Positions 32,030 through 40,652 are shown, counted from the stretch's first letter. The stretch: DNA of 64,000 nt from Streptomyces sp. NBC_01210 (GCF_036010325.1 NZ_CP108550.1:67862-131861); one strand, 5' to 3'. Numbers and translations are program-made. Notes: generated by a model not told the origin, from the letters alone.

Positions 32030-32917
32030 GTGTACGTCTCCGCCGACAGAACGCGCTACCGGCGCACCGGTGGGGCCGAGCTCCAGTCGAAGGCAGAATT
32101 CCAGCGCCGGATCGCAAACCTCAACTACCCGGTCCCGCACGTCCTGGAGGAGGGCGTCACCGACGACGGCCACTACTACGTCGTGGAGGAGTCGCTGGGC
32201 GACGAGACCCTGCACGACCGGGCGGTGGCGTCACTGGACGGCGGCCGCGACCTGGCCGACGACGTCGCCGACACCGCCGCGCAGGTCGCGGCCCGGCTGC
32301 TGCGCGCCCAGGCCGCCCACCTTGTCCAGCCCACGGCCAGCGCGCTGCGGCAGTGGCTGGACAGCGCCGGGTTCACCCAGAACGTCTTCCAGGAGAACCC
32401 CGATCTGGACAACACCCGGACACACGTTGTGCTCGATCACGCGCTGGACCGCCTGGGCACGGTTCCGCTGGTGTGGGGCCACCTCGACTACGGCCTGCCC
32501 AACGTCCTGTCGGCCGGGGTCATCGACTGGCAGCACCACGGCCTGGTGCCCCTCGGATACGACGTCCTCCCGGCCCTGGAAATCATCGCCTTCAAGGGCG
32601 GCAACAAGGGCTACACCGCCGGCCCCGGCCAGCGGCGCCGCTACCTCGCCGCGCTGGACGACGCGAGCCTGAACGCAACCGGACAGTCGGCCAGCCAGAA
32701 CCTTGGCGCCTACCTGCTCGTCAAGGCCCTGTTCTTCCTCGCCCTGATGCGGCCCACCGACCCCTCCCGTACGGACAAGCACCTGAAGTGGCAGTACCGC
32801 CGTCACCTCTTCACGAAGGGACTTGAGCAGTATGAGCGCACCGGGACGGTCGATACCGCCCTCTTCCCCGGCCTCGAAGACTTCGCCGCTGGGCACAGCG
32901 CTGGCGACCATCCGTGA
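32030..32917 (+). CDS. APH/choline-kinase-like phosphotransferase, start frame unclear
   Basis: 295 aa from GTG 32030. A glycine-poor N-lobe (AVYVSADRTRYRR) is followed by YYVVEESLGDETLHDRAV and the kinase catalytic motif WGHLDYGLPNVL with VIDW (~148-165), as in aminoglycoside/choline kinases. The ribosome site GGGAGGAG and the overlapping ATG 31968 (TGATG) belong to a frame that would read into FVKKRTAADDG only after a one-base shift near 31992. Either the gene has a recent frameshift or it starts internally. Substrate unknown; it lies between the aaRS-like and nucleotidyltransferase genes. Confidence 0.72.
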   Translation: MYVSADRTRYRRTGGAELQSKAEFQRRIANLNYPVPHVLEEGVTDDGHYYVVEESLGDETLHDRAVASLDGGRDLADDVADTAAQVAARLLRAQAAHLVQPTASALRQWLDSAGFTQNVFQENPDLDNTRTHVVLDHALDRLGTVPLVWGHLDYGLPNVLSAGVIDWQHHGLVPLGYDVLPALEIIAFKGGNKGYTAGPGQRRRYLAALDDASLNATGQSASQNLGAYLLVKALFFLALMRPTDPSRTDKHLKWQYRRHLFTKGLEQYERTGTVDTALFPGLEDFAAGHSAGDHP

Positions 32918-33929
32918 CCGCGACTACCTCCTGGACCGCGCCGGGGTGATCTTCAAAGTCATCGGCGATGTCCATCCCGGCACGCACTTCCTGGGGTACG
33001 TCAAGTACTACCCGGACGCCCGCGGTGACCGGGTGCTGTTCGGCCGGACGTACCGGCAGAACAGCGTCGTGTCCAAAGCGTTCGGGATCCTCGCCGACCG
33101 GCCCGAGTGCTACATCTACTCCCCCGCCGTGGGGTGCGTCATCACCGGCGTGCCCCGCGAGGACATCGTCACCCACTACTCCTGTCGCCAGACCCTCGCC
33201 GCACTGCACCAGGCCCCCGGCCTCCTGGGCCAAACGGCGGTCAGCGAGGACCTGCTCGCCATCATCAACTGGATCGTCGCGGCCGGCGCTGCGGACGTCG
33301 TCGGCGTGACCGGGTCCTTCCTGGTCGGCGCCTGCAACGCCCGCTCCGACATCGATCTGGTCTGCTACGGGCCGCGCGGCTACGAGGCGGCACAGGCCCT
33401 GTTCGCCGAACGCGCCCTCATCTGCCCGTACGAGGGCGAGACCCTGACCCGGCTGTACGTGCGGCGCGCCAAGTACATGGTGGGGGGAAGCTTCGACGCG
33501 CTCATGCGCCAGGAGGTGCGCAAACTGCAGGGCCTGACAGCCGGTGCGGGGGCGCACATCAACTGTGAGCCGCTGAGGGCCGACGGCGACAAGACGTTCG
33601 CCGGGGTGGTTGCCAAAGAGGTAGGGGCGATCTCCGTCTTTGCCCGGATCACGGATCACTCCGAGGGCCTGGTCACGCCGGCGTTCTACGGGATCGAGGT
33701 GGACACGGTCACGGAGTCCACGGTCGACGAGCCGTCCGTGTTCGCCCGCCGGATCACCCACCTTCGCAGCTACCTCGGTACGTACACGGGGGCGTTCCGC
33801 ACCGGCGACGTCGTCTACCTGTCCGGCCGGTTGGTCCACATCCAAGGCCCCGATACACACAGCGGCTTCGGCATCGAGCTGACCCCGTGGTCGGCAGCCG
33901 AGTCCTTCCTCGCCAACCTGACCCGCTGA
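32832..33929 (+). CDS. Nucleotidyltransferase-fold protein
   Basis: A 365-aa protein; ATG 32832 lies inside the end of the kinase gene, giving an 86-nt overlap. GVTGSFLVGACNARSDIDLV at ~158-177 is the minimal nucleotidyltransferase GS...DxD motif that binds metal and NTP. The N-terminal ~150 residues form a separate domain (VHPGTHFLGYVKYYPDARGD). The C-terminus (FRTGDVVYLSGRLVHIQG) again looks OB-like. It probably transfers a nucleotide to a protein, RNA or small molecule made or handled by its neighbours. Confidence 0.75.
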   Translation: MSAPGRSIPPSSPASKTSPLGTALATIRDRDYLLDRAGVIFKVIGDVHPGTHFLGYVKYYPDARGDRVLFGRTYRQNSVVSKAFGILADRPECYIYSPAVGCVITGVPREDIVTHYSCRQTLAALHQAPGLLGQTAVSEDLLAIINWIVAAGAADVVGVTGSFLVGACNARSDIDLVCYGPRGYEAAQALFAERALICPYEGETLTRLYVRRAKYMVGGSFDALMRQEVRKLQGLTAGAGAHINCEPLRADGDKTFAGVVAKEVGAISVFARITDHSEGLVTPAFYGIEVDTVTESTVDEPSVFARRITHLRSYLGTYTGAFRTGDVVYLSGRLVHIQGPDTHSGFGIELTPWSAAESFLANLTR

Positions 33930-34263
33930 GCCGTGCGCACGGCGTCCACGGCCCGCGTTCACGGCTGGCGGAACCTCCACCTGCACCCCGGCGACGATCC
34001 TTCCTGCGGCATCCGTATCCGGACCACCCCTGCGGCTGTGAGTGGGAAGACACCTGGCGCACCGCGCTCCACAAGGCGATGGCCGCGAGGTGGACATCCC
34101 CGCTCTGGCGCCCCTCGCCCTGGGTTCCCCCCGACGCACGGAGGGCGCGGCGTGACCACTGCCCTCAACGAGGAGGCCGACGACGGCATCACTCGCGAGT
34201 GGCATGCAGTTCAGCGAGGAATTGGAGGTGCGTGCAGTCTTCCGGCGGTGTCAGGCTGCGCCG
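33930..34263 (+). other. Intergenic 334 bp, no confident gene
   Basis: Two overlapping open frames run through here. One reads HPYPDHPCGCEWEDTWRTAL, which looks protein-like; the other opens with WRNLHLHPGDDP. Neither has a ribosome site or complete length. It may be a decayed small gene. Confidence 0.3.
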
Positions 34264-35001
34264 ATGAACCGTGAACAGATGTCCAGGATCGCTCATGCCA
34301 ATCATCCGATCAAAGCTCCCCTCGACGACGATTCGGTGTGCGAACTGCTCGAGCGCGGGTTCTCCCAACCTGACGCGCGTGTGCTCGATCTCGGCTGCGG
34401 AGGAGGAGAGTGGCTCCTTCGGGCCCTGGCCACCAGCCCTCGATTGCGTGCCGAGGGCGTCGATATCTCTGAAGACGCGCTGGCACAAGCCCGTGAGGCC
34501 GCGAGCAGCCTCGGTGTCCAAGAACGCCTGGTCCTCCACCACCAGGCAGCCGCCGACTTCGCCTCCTCGCACCCGTTCGACTTGGTGCTCAGCGTCGGGG
34601 CCGCCCACGCCTTCGGCGGCCTGCTCCCCACTCTCGCGGCGGCACGCAAGCATCTGGCGCCGGGCGGGCGCGTCCTGGTCGGTGACGGATTCTGGGAGAA
34701 GGAGCCGTCCCCGGAAGCCGTTGAGATGCTCGGCGACTTCACCGACCTGGCGACCACGTTGGATCGCGTGACCGCCGAGGGGTGGACTCCCGTCCACGGT
34801 CACGTCAGCACCCGCCGGGAGCTGGACGATTATGAGTGGGCATGCTGGGGGGCGATGGCTGCTTGGGCCCTGGACCATCCTGATGATCCAGACAGTTCCG
34901 ACGTTCTCTCGACAGCCACCACCCGCCGATCCGAATGGCTGCGTTCCTTCCGGGACAGCTTTGGCTTCGTCTGCCTCGTCTTGCGCCAGACTTCCAGCTG
35001 A
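34264..35001 (+). CDS. Class I SAM-dependent methyltransferase
   Basis: 245 aa from ATG 34264; ATG 34204 is an in-frame alternative, and neither has a strong ribosome site. VLDLGCGGGEWLL (~36-48) is methyltransferase motif I; DISEDAL is the acidic SAM-ribose loop, and FDLVLSVGAAHAFGG the post-motif. The fold is complete in length for the family. The substrate is unknown. It lies 330 bp past the nucleotidyltransferase and may or may not belong to that operon. Confidence 0.82.
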   Translation: MNREQMSRIAHANHPIKAPLDDDSVCELLERGFSQPDARVLDLGCGGGEWLLRALATSPRLRAEGVDISEDALAQAREAASSLGVQERLVLHHQAAADFASSHPFDLVLSVGAAHAFGGLLPTLAAARKHLAPGGRVLVGDGFWEKEPSPEAVEMLGDFTDLATTLDRVTAEGWTPVHGHVSTRRELDDYEWACWGAMAAWALDHPDDPDSSDVLSTATTRRSEWLRSFRDSFGFVCLVLRQTSS

Positions 35002-35253
35002 CCCGGACCAGCTCCTGCTACGGCCACGTCAGCACCCGCCAAACTAGGCCAGTGATGTCCAGGCGGGCAGCCCCGGCATCGGACTCACCGCCGCGGCCGT
35101 CGAGTGACATCAAGACTCTTCGACATTGATCTTGGCTCATGTCCTCAAGTAGCTCGCGAAGTCGTCGCGAAACGACATCCGCAGAACGTGACGCAGCCAC
35201 TGCGCCAGAACGCTGACAGCTGCTTCCGTCGTCCGGGGTTTTAACGTTTGGCG

Positions 35254-35547
35254 GTGCCGTTCGACTCCTTCGACGTGAAGGGACAACAGTTAGTGCCCAT
35301 CCTCGGCTTGGCACCTCTGGCATCGGTTGTCGCCATGGGGGGTCTGCCGTGGTTTGTGCTTCCGGTATCGGGCGTCTTGACCTTGACTGGTGTGGCGGTG
35401 AGTGAATGGCAGCGCCGTCGCACGTTGTTGGCGGTACTGAGGCACGCGCCGCGGGGCACCATTGTTGAGCAGGAGCCGGGTATCGGAGGGCCAGGTGTGC
35501 GTATTCGGGTCGGGGGTCCCGATTCACGGGCCCGCCGAAGGCGGTGA
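35254..35547 (+). CDS. Small membrane protein upstream of sigma factor
   Basis: 97 aa from GTG 35254 (TTG 35248 also possible). Two hydrophobic spans (VPILGLAPLASVVAMGGLPW, VLPVSGVLTLTGVAV) precede a basic soluble tail. It ends 3 nt before the sigma-factor start, so the two are one transcription unit. Membrane partners of ECF sigma factors are often anti-sigma factors, but no zinc-binding anti-sigma motif is visible, so this is not assigned. The 250 bp before it shows no supported feature. Confidence 0.6.
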   Translation: MPFDSFDVKGQQLVPILGLAPLASVVAMGGLPWFVLPVSGVLTLTGVAVSEWQRRRTLLAVLRHAPRGTIVEQEPGIGGPGVRIRVGGPDSRARRRR

Positions 35548-35550
35548 GCG

Positions 35551-36180
35551 ATGGCGGCAATGCGGCTCAGGCCGGAAGACCAGGATCGTGTGACGGCTCT
35601 GTTTGACGAGTTGTACGAGCCGATGCGCCGTCTTCTCTCCCGCCTCCGTGAGGGATCGGGATCAGATCCTTCGTCCGACCGTGACATCGTGATGGGTGCC
35701 TTTGAGGCAGCGATTGAGAACTGGGACGAGTTCAGCACATGGGACGAACGGCACCAGAGGGCCTGGCTGTTCACCGTCTGCCGTAACCATCGGATCGATG
35801 AACTCCGACGCCGACGCCGCCTCCGTGAGCTTCTGGCACAGGTGTGGGTGCTGGATCAGACTCTGGAGGAGAACCCAGAGCAGGTTGCTCTGGACCGCCT
35901 CGCGCTGGCCAAGTGCGCGGCTGTTCTGCGCAGCATGCCCCGCGCGCGGCGTGAGGTAGCGACAATGGAGTGGTTGTTACAGATGCCCAGGGATGAGATC
36001 GCCAAGGTGCTTGGCATGCGCCCGGGAACCATACGGGTACACCTATCTCACGCACGCAAAACTCTGAGGGAAGAGGTAGGCCCCTACCTGTCGTTCCCGG
36101 TCAGCGCAGGCAACGACGATGGACCGAAGAGGAGGGAGCATGAGCGGAAAGCGGCGGAACCCGTACGGGTTGACCGATGA
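35551..36180 (+). CDS. ECF-type RNA polymerase sigma factor
   Basis: 209 aa from ATG 35551. Region 2 is visible as FDELYEPMRRLLSRLR through WLFTVCRNHRIDELRRR. Region 4 shows MPRDEIAKVLGMRPGTIRVHLSHARKTL, a typical promoter -35-binding helix-turn-helix. Length and order match group IV sigma factors. Its 3' end overlaps the start of the HspR-like gene, so sigma factor and repressor are coupled. Confidence 0.85.
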   Translation: MAAMRLRPEDQDRVTALFDELYEPMRRLLSRLREGSGSDPSSDRDIVMGAFEAAIENWDEFSTWDERHQRAWLFTVCRNHRIDELRRRRRLRELLAQVWVLDQTLEENPEQVALDRLALAKCAAVLRSMPRARREVATMEWLLQMPRDEIAKVLGMRPGTIRVHLSHARKTLREEVGPYLSFPVSAGNDDGPKRREHERKAAEPVRVDR

Positions 36181-37282
36181 GGCCCCGGTCTACGTCATCT
36201 CGGTGGCGGCTCAGCTCTCCGGCCTGCACCCGCAGACGTTGCGCCAGTACGACCGCCTGGGCCTGGTCTCCCCGGACCGCACCGCCGGCCGGGGCCGGCG
36301 CTACTCGGCCCGCGACATCGAGCTGCTCCGGCAGGTGCAGCAGCTTTCGCAGGACGAGGACATCAACCTCGCCGGGATCAAGCGCATCATCGAACTGGAG
36401 AACCAGGTGGCCGTGCTGCAGTCCCGCGTCGCGGAACTGGCATCGGCCCTGGACGGAGCTGCCGCGGCCATGCGGCAGCGCGAGGCAACCGTCCACGCTT
36501 CCTACCGACGCGACCTGGTCCCCTACCAGGAGGCCCAAAAGACCAGCCCGCTGGTGGTATGGCGGCCAAAGCGGCAGGACCAGGGCGGGAGTGATGACGA
36601 CAGCAGCACTGACGATCGACAGGACACACTGGAGGACCCGCACCTGTCTCAGGACGATGCAGGGGCCGACTCTGACGACGACCTTGCCACCTTGCTGCGC
36701 GAGACAGCACAGGAGCTCGGATCGCCCCCGCCACGTGAGGAGTTTGACGAGGACAGGCGCGAATTGCTGTCCTGGATGCAGGGCGGGGAAGCTGACACAC
36801 CCGCCAGTAACCCATCCGGAAACCGTAGTTCGGGGGCTGCTGATCCACGAAGGAACAGACCGTACGGGTTGACCGATGAGGCCCCGGTCTACGTCATCTC
36901 GGTGGCGGCTCAGCTCTCCGGCCTGCACCCGCAGACGTTGCGCCAGTACGACCGCCTGGGCCTGGTCTCCCCGGACCGCACCGCCGGCCGGGGCCGGCGC
37001 TACTCGGCCCGCGACATCGAGCTGCTCCGGCAGGTGCAGCAGCTTTCGCAGGACGAGGACATCAACCTCGCCGGGATCAAGCGCATCATCGAACTGGAGA
37101 ACCAGGTGGCCGTGCTGCAGTCCCGCGTCGCGGAACTGGCATCGGCCCTGGACGGAGCTGCCGCGGCCATGCGGCAGCGCGAGGCAACCGTCCACGCTTC
37201 CTACCGACGCGACCTGGTCCCCTACCAGGAGACTCAACAGACCAGCCCCGCTGGTGGTATGGCGGCGAAGCCACCGGAGTGA
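36140..37282 (+). CDS. Tandem-duplicated HspR-like MerR repressor
   Basis: A 380-aa protein; ATG 36140 has GGAGGG upstream. Residues 8-130 and 241-363 are the same HspR-type MerR domain (PVYVISVAAQLSGLHPQTLR, then RRYSARDIELLRQVQ and a coiled coil), encoded by a near-perfect 372-bp DNA repeat. HspR represses heat-shock operons at HAIR sites (known). Ordinary HspR is ~150 aa, so this gene is a fused dimer with an acidic ~110-residue linker. Binding geometry may be altered. Confidence 0.85.
   Translation: MSGKRRNPYGLTDEAPVYVISVAAQLSGLHPQTLRQYDRLGLVSPDRTAGRGRRYSARDIELLRQVQQLSQDEDINLAGIKRIIELENQVAVLQSRVAELASALDGAAAAMRQREATVHASYRRDLVPYQEAQKTSPLVVWRPKRQDQGGSDDDSSTDDRQDTLEDPHLSQDDAGADSDDDLATLLRETAQELGSPPPREEFDEDRRELLSWMQGGEADTPASNPSGNRSSGAADPRRNRPYGLTDEAPVYVISVAAQLSGLHPQTLRQYDRLGLVSPDRTAGRGRRYSARDIELLRQVQQLSQDEDINLAGIKRIIELENQVAVLQSRVAELASALDGAAAAMRQREATVHASYRRDLVPYQETQQTSPAGGMAAKPPE
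36161..36532 (+). repeat. 372-bp direct repeat, copy 1
   Basis: Appears identical to 36860-37231 (offset 699 bp) and encodes the first HspR-like domain. Similarity continues weakly to 36568, where copy 2 has one extra C. Confidence 0.88.
36860..37231 (+). repeat. 372-bp direct repeat, copy 2
   Basis: Second copy of 36161-36532, encoding the C-terminal HspR-like domain. The extra C after 37231 shifts the original tail out of frame and gives this gene its present C-terminus. Confidence 0.88.
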
Positions 37283-37772
37283 CCCCCCAGCAACGCCTAA
37301 CTAAAGAACCGCGGCCACGGCCCCCGGCGAGCCGCCCCCAAAGACCGAGTCGTGGTCAACGCCTTTCCGGATACTGCTCGCCGCCAGCAAAGAGGATGTA
37401 GCGCGGACCGCGCACAGATGGAGCCGGGCTGCAGCTCTGATGACGAGCCGTACGGCACCGACGACAAGCCGCTCTTGGGGCGGCGTCAACTGCAAGCGGC
37501 CACGACGAAGCCCCGCACTCCCGGATCTCCCGGGAGTGCGGGGCTTCGTTGCGTTCCGGGGCCGCCGCAGCGTCAACTCCTCATCGACGTATACCGCGCG
37601 ACGCGATCGGGTGTTGGCGAGGACATCGGACAGGAGGGCTCCAGTTTCCGCCACATCCCAAAAATCGTTCGTGCGTTCCTATTTGGGATGTGAGGCTTCT
37701 CTGGAACCGGCCTTGATCAGCCTGACCCGCTGATAGATGGGGGGCCACACAAACATGGGGGGCACATTGAGT
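37283..37772 (+). other. Intergenic 490 bp with terminator
   Basis: No supported gene. Short open frames here lack ribosome sites and are interrupted by a 20-bp hairpin. The 3' part carries G-runs before the nuclease start. Confidence 0.5.
37505..37549 (+). terminator. 20-bp perfect hairpin terminator
   Basis: Arms 37505-37524 and 37530-37549 are exact reverse complements with a 5-nt loop, one of the strongest terminators in the window. Confidence 0.87.
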
Positions 37773-39182
37773 ATGAGTATGCGGCGGCTGCGTGACGGAG
37801 CGTTGGCCGCGACAGCAGTCCTGATGGCCGCGATGACACCAGCGGCGTCAGCCGACGAACCCGGTGACCTTGAGCGCGTGTCCTATGCCCTGCCCCTCGG
37901 CATCGCCGCACCGGACGGGCCGGTCACGGCTGACGCCATAAGAACACTCGGCGAGAAGGCCGACCTGGCGGGCAGCGGGATGACGGCGCTGGAAACGGTC
38001 GGCCCCGTCGCCAGCTACGCACCGCGCGCCGCAGCAGCCTCGGCCACTGCGACTCCGGCTGTTCCTCGCATGCAGGCCGCAGCGCCCGCCGCGGTTTCAT
38101 ATCCCGCTCCGGCCCGGTCGATCTCGCTCGCCGAGTGCCAGGCGCAGATCGACCGACCCGGCGGCGGGAAGTTCTACGTGAAATCACGCTTCGCCGTATG
38201 CACCGGCATCCGCATGACCTCCACCTGGAGCAGGAACGGCGCGCCGGTGGGAATCAGCGAGACGAAGGTGTTCATCCGGGGCACCGTGCCCAAGGAAGCC
38301 GACCGGACGATGAAGTTCGACTACGACGTGGTCGGATTCAAGAAAGTGGGCGAGATTCCCACAAACCGGGAGATATACAAGATCGAAGGAACCATCCCGA
38401 AGACATGGCCGGCCTCCGCACGGAAAACGCAGGGCGGCAACCTGCCCGTCACGAAGAGCTTTGACGCGCTTCGGGCCATGCCTTCGGCCCACTTCACCCA
38501 CACCGTGCGCTACGCGCCGGGACAGGGCACAGGTGCCGGAGCCGCCGATGCCGTCTTCGCCGTCTACCAGCCAGTGATCACCGCATCGGCGGTGCCCGGC
38601 TGGATCGGCACCCCCAACATCGGCAAGCCGTTCCTGCTGGCGCCGCGTTGGGACGCGGCGAAGTACCTCAACAACCCGACGGGCGGCAGCACCCCGGCGA
38701 ACAAGGGCAGCGCATCCTTCAGCTACCTCGCGACGCTGAACTACAGCACGAAGGCAACCGCACCCGAGCGCGGAGCAGCCGCCCACATCAAGAAGGCGTT
38801 GACCACCCCGAAAGCGACGAAGCCGCCGAACGGCGACAAGAGGATCCCCGGGCAGAGCGTCGACGCACCCCTGCACCGCCTCTACCTCGATGCGCAGCGC
38901 CGCAAGGACAACCGGGCCAAGGCGGTCAGCAACTGCCGCAGGTACTTCGGCCCCAACTACACCCAGGGCGGTAAGGACTGCGACGAGTACCCGTTCGCAA
39001 CGACCTACGAGGGAGCCGCGCAGGCGGACTACGACCCGCACGCGGAGAAGCTGAACTTCTCGGTACTCCCGGTCGACTCCACGCAGAACCAGGACGCGGG
39101 CCGGCTGCTGGGCCAGTTCCTGACAAAGAACAGAATCATCGACGGCCCGGAGGACGGCTTCATCGTCAAGATCAGCTCGTAG
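37773..39182 (+). CDS. Secreted NucA/NucB-type deoxyribonuclease
   Basis: 469 aa from ATG 37773 (in-frame ATGs at 37737, 37755 and 37779 are possible). MRRLRDGALAATAVLMAAM and TPAASA form a signal peptide. A ~300-residue beta-rich domain with two paired cysteines follows. Near residue 401 DCDEYPFATTYEGA is the NucA/NucB catalytic signature (Asp-Glu), next to CRRYFGPNY. Such nucleases degrade extracellular DNA. On a plasmid it could act against competing DNA or in nutrition (inference). Confidence 0.85.
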   Translation: MSMRRLRDGALAATAVLMAAMTPAASADEPGDLERVSYALPLGIAAPDGPVTADAIRTLGEKADLAGSGMTALETVGPVASYAPRAAAASATATPAVPRMQAAAPAAVSYPAPARSISLAECQAQIDRPGGGKFYVKSRFAVCTGIRMTSTWSRNGAPVGISETKVFIRGTVPKEADRTMKFDYDVVGFKKVGEIPTNREIYKIEGTIPKTWPASARKTQGGNLPVTKSFDALRAMPSAHFTHTVRYAPGQGTGAGAADAVFAVYQPVITASAVPGWIGTPNIGKPFLLAPRWDAAKYLNNPTGGSTPANKGSASFSYLATLNYSTKATAPERGAAAHIKKALTTPKATKPPNGDKRIPGQSVDAPLHRLYLDAQRRKDNRAKAVSNCRRYFGPNYTQGGKDCDEYPFATTYEGAAQADYDPHAEKLNFSVLPVDSTQNQDAGRLLGQFLTKNRIIDGPEDGFIVKISS

Positions 39183-39193
39183 CCGACTGAAAC

Positions 39194-39231
39194 AAAGAGG
39201 GGGAGGAGTCGTCCGGCTTCTCCCCCTCTTT
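39194..39231 (+). terminator. 12-bp hairpin with T-run, bidirectional
   Basis: AAAGAGGGGGAG at 39194-39205 pairs exactly with 39220-39231. It lies between convergent genes, ends in T residues on one strand and starts with A residues, and so can serve both. Confidence 0.85.
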
Positions 39232-39236
39232 CGTTC

Positions 39237-39704
39237 TCACACATCGTCGGGCCAGAACTGGACCAGGTAGCGCTCCACACCTTCAGGGACGCCCTCGTGG
39301 GCGAGCTGGCGAACAGCCTCGCGGCCCCGGCAGTGAGCCCGTACCCGCCATCCGGCGCTGTGGTCGGACAGCTGCACATACACCGGCATCGGGCCGCCGG
39401 CGACCGCCCACACGGCCAACTCCCCCGAGGAGCACGAGATCCGGCTCTCGGCCACCTCGTCCCATCCCTCCCCGCGCCCGGCTGCTGCGGGCGCGCCGTC
39501 CCATACCTCTGCTGCCAGCGCCGCGGTGTGGGTGTGGCCGGCACTGGCGAAGTCGAGCCGGCCTTCATGCGCGGTCAGGAACGCTCCCGGCTCGAAGTCC
39601 TCAGGGAAAGATACGGGCACCATCGAGTCGTCCACGTCCTGCAGGCACCAGCCGTAGAAGTCCACCTCTACGTCGAGGTCCTGCCTGCTGACCAACCGGG
39701 CCAT
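39237..39704 (-). CDS. Hypothetical protein
   Basis: 155 aa read leftward from ATG 39704, with GAAGGGGA upstream. It is acidic with many aromatic residues (VEVDFYGWCLQDVDDSMVPV) and ends in RYLVQFWPDDV, a pattern typical of small Streptomyces immunity-like or SMI1-type proteins, though no family is certain. Convergent with the nuclease gene across a shared terminator. Confidence 0.7.
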   Translation of the reverse strand: MARLVSRQDLDVEVDFYGWCLQDVDDSMVPVSFPEDFEPGAFLTAHEGRLDFASAGHTHTAALAAEVWDGAPAAAGRGEGWDEVAESRISCSSGELAVWAVAGGPMPVYVQLSDHSAGWRVRAHCRGREAVRQLAHEGVPEGVERYLVQFWPDDV

Positions 39705-39784
39705 CACCACTCCCCTTCACCCCAGGCATGCGCGCACCCAGCCATGATGAACCGTGCCCACCTCGGAACGGCACCACCCCCTGG

Positions 39785-40098
39785 ATGAGGAACGCCTTAC
39801 TGCGCGTCTCAGGAATCCTGACCCTCCCGGACAGCGCCGTCGGCGCTGTTCAATTGCAAGTCGAGACGCTCGAAGTCCTGGCGACCGTGCCCCTCGCACT
39901 GAGCGGGACCGCGGACGAGGCCGAAGCTGCCGGTGAGTTCACCGTCGACCAGTACGGCGCCTACCTCGCCATCAGCAGCAGCGACACCCCACCGTGCATC
40001 TGTGGACCGAAGCCGGGACCTGGGTCGGCAGAGCCTTCGACCCCGCCTCCATCGGCGACACCATCACCGCGTATGAGAAGGCCACCCGCCAACCCTGA
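39785..40098 (+). pseudogene. Decayed paralogue of the OB-like protein at 29528
   Basis: LLRVSGILTLPDSAVGAVQL and LQVETLEVLA in one frame, then VHLWTEAGTWVGRAFDP in the next, align end to end with LLHVSGTLVQPG...LTVDALDVL and the tail of the protein at 29528-29875. A one-base shift near 39990 breaks the frame and the N-terminus is missing. It shows that this family existed twice on the replicon. Confidence 0.65.
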
Positions 40099-40210
40099 GG
40101 CCGAGAGCGACGAGAACGTCCAGTCCCTGCGAGCACGCTCCAGGGGCCGGACCTTCTTTGCTTTCCGGGGGAACGGCGTCAGCTGCGCATCTGGCTCATC
40201 CCTGCCGAGT

Positions 40211-40223
40211 ATTACGTCGTAAT
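40211..40223. promoter_or_regulatory. parS-like palindrome 1
   Basis: ATTACGTCGTAAT, an almost perfect 13-bp palindrome. Four more copies lie at 40853, 40913, 43117 and 43540, all within 3.4 kb around parAB. Confidence 0.6.
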
Positions 40224-40310
40224 GAAGACGCCTACCGCAGACGCCCAACTGCATGCGGCCGTTCGCCACGGGTTCGTTCGCACTGGACTTGGGCGAAGTT
40301 GCCCACAAGG

Positions 40311-40652
40311 TCACTCGGAGGCATCCCGCTCACCGGCGTCATCCGCGGGGCGAAGGCGACGACGCGCCGTCTCCAGACGCTCGGAATAGTCCGCTGCGAA
40401 GATTCCGGGGACGGCCTTGTCCAACGTTCCTGCGAGCCTGTGGATTGGAGCCCACACAGCTTCATCGTCCACGAGACGGCTGAGGTCCGTCATCTGCACC
40501 CGCTCCAGCCAGTCCGACAGGACCAGGGCCTCATCTGGGGTGAGCTTGATAGTGGCTCGTTGTCCACAGCCAGGACATAGTCCTGGCCATACACGCGGCG
40601 GCGTGGCCAACCTCCCAGAAGGCCCTGCCGCAGTCGCCGAGTTCGATGTCAT
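40311..40652 (-). CDS. Hypothetical protein with CPGC motif
   Basis: 113 aa read leftward from ATG 40652. The N-terminus has LCPGCGQRA, a zinc-knuckle half. The rest is helical and contains LSDWLERVQMTDLSRLVDDE and VWAPIHRLAGTLDKAVPGIF, a pattern I have seen in uncharacterised Streptomyces small proteins. Upstream ribosome site is weak. Function unknown. Confidence 0.68.
   Translation of the reverse strand: MTSNSATAAGPSGRLATPPRVWPGLCPGCGQRATIKLTPDEALVLSDWLERVQMTDLSRLVDDEAVWAPIHRLAGTLDKAVPGIFAADYSERLETARRRLRPADDAGERDASE

Noticed and set aside
33887..34267. Gene reading HPYPDHPCGCEWEDTW between nucleotidyltransferase and methyltransferase
   Set aside because: A short stretch looks protein-like, but the frame overlaps the upstream gene, has no start signal and is low-complexity elsewhere. 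Kept only as a possible relic.
35254..35547. Anti-sigma factor for the adjacent ECF sigma
   Set aside because: Position fits, but there is no HxxxCxxC zinc motif or recognisable anti-sigma domain, and it lies upstream rather than downstream. Left as membrane protein.
37352..37733. Short open frames between the HspR-like gene and the nuclease
   Set aside because: They run through a 20-bp terminator stem, lack ribosome sites and have no protein-like pattern.
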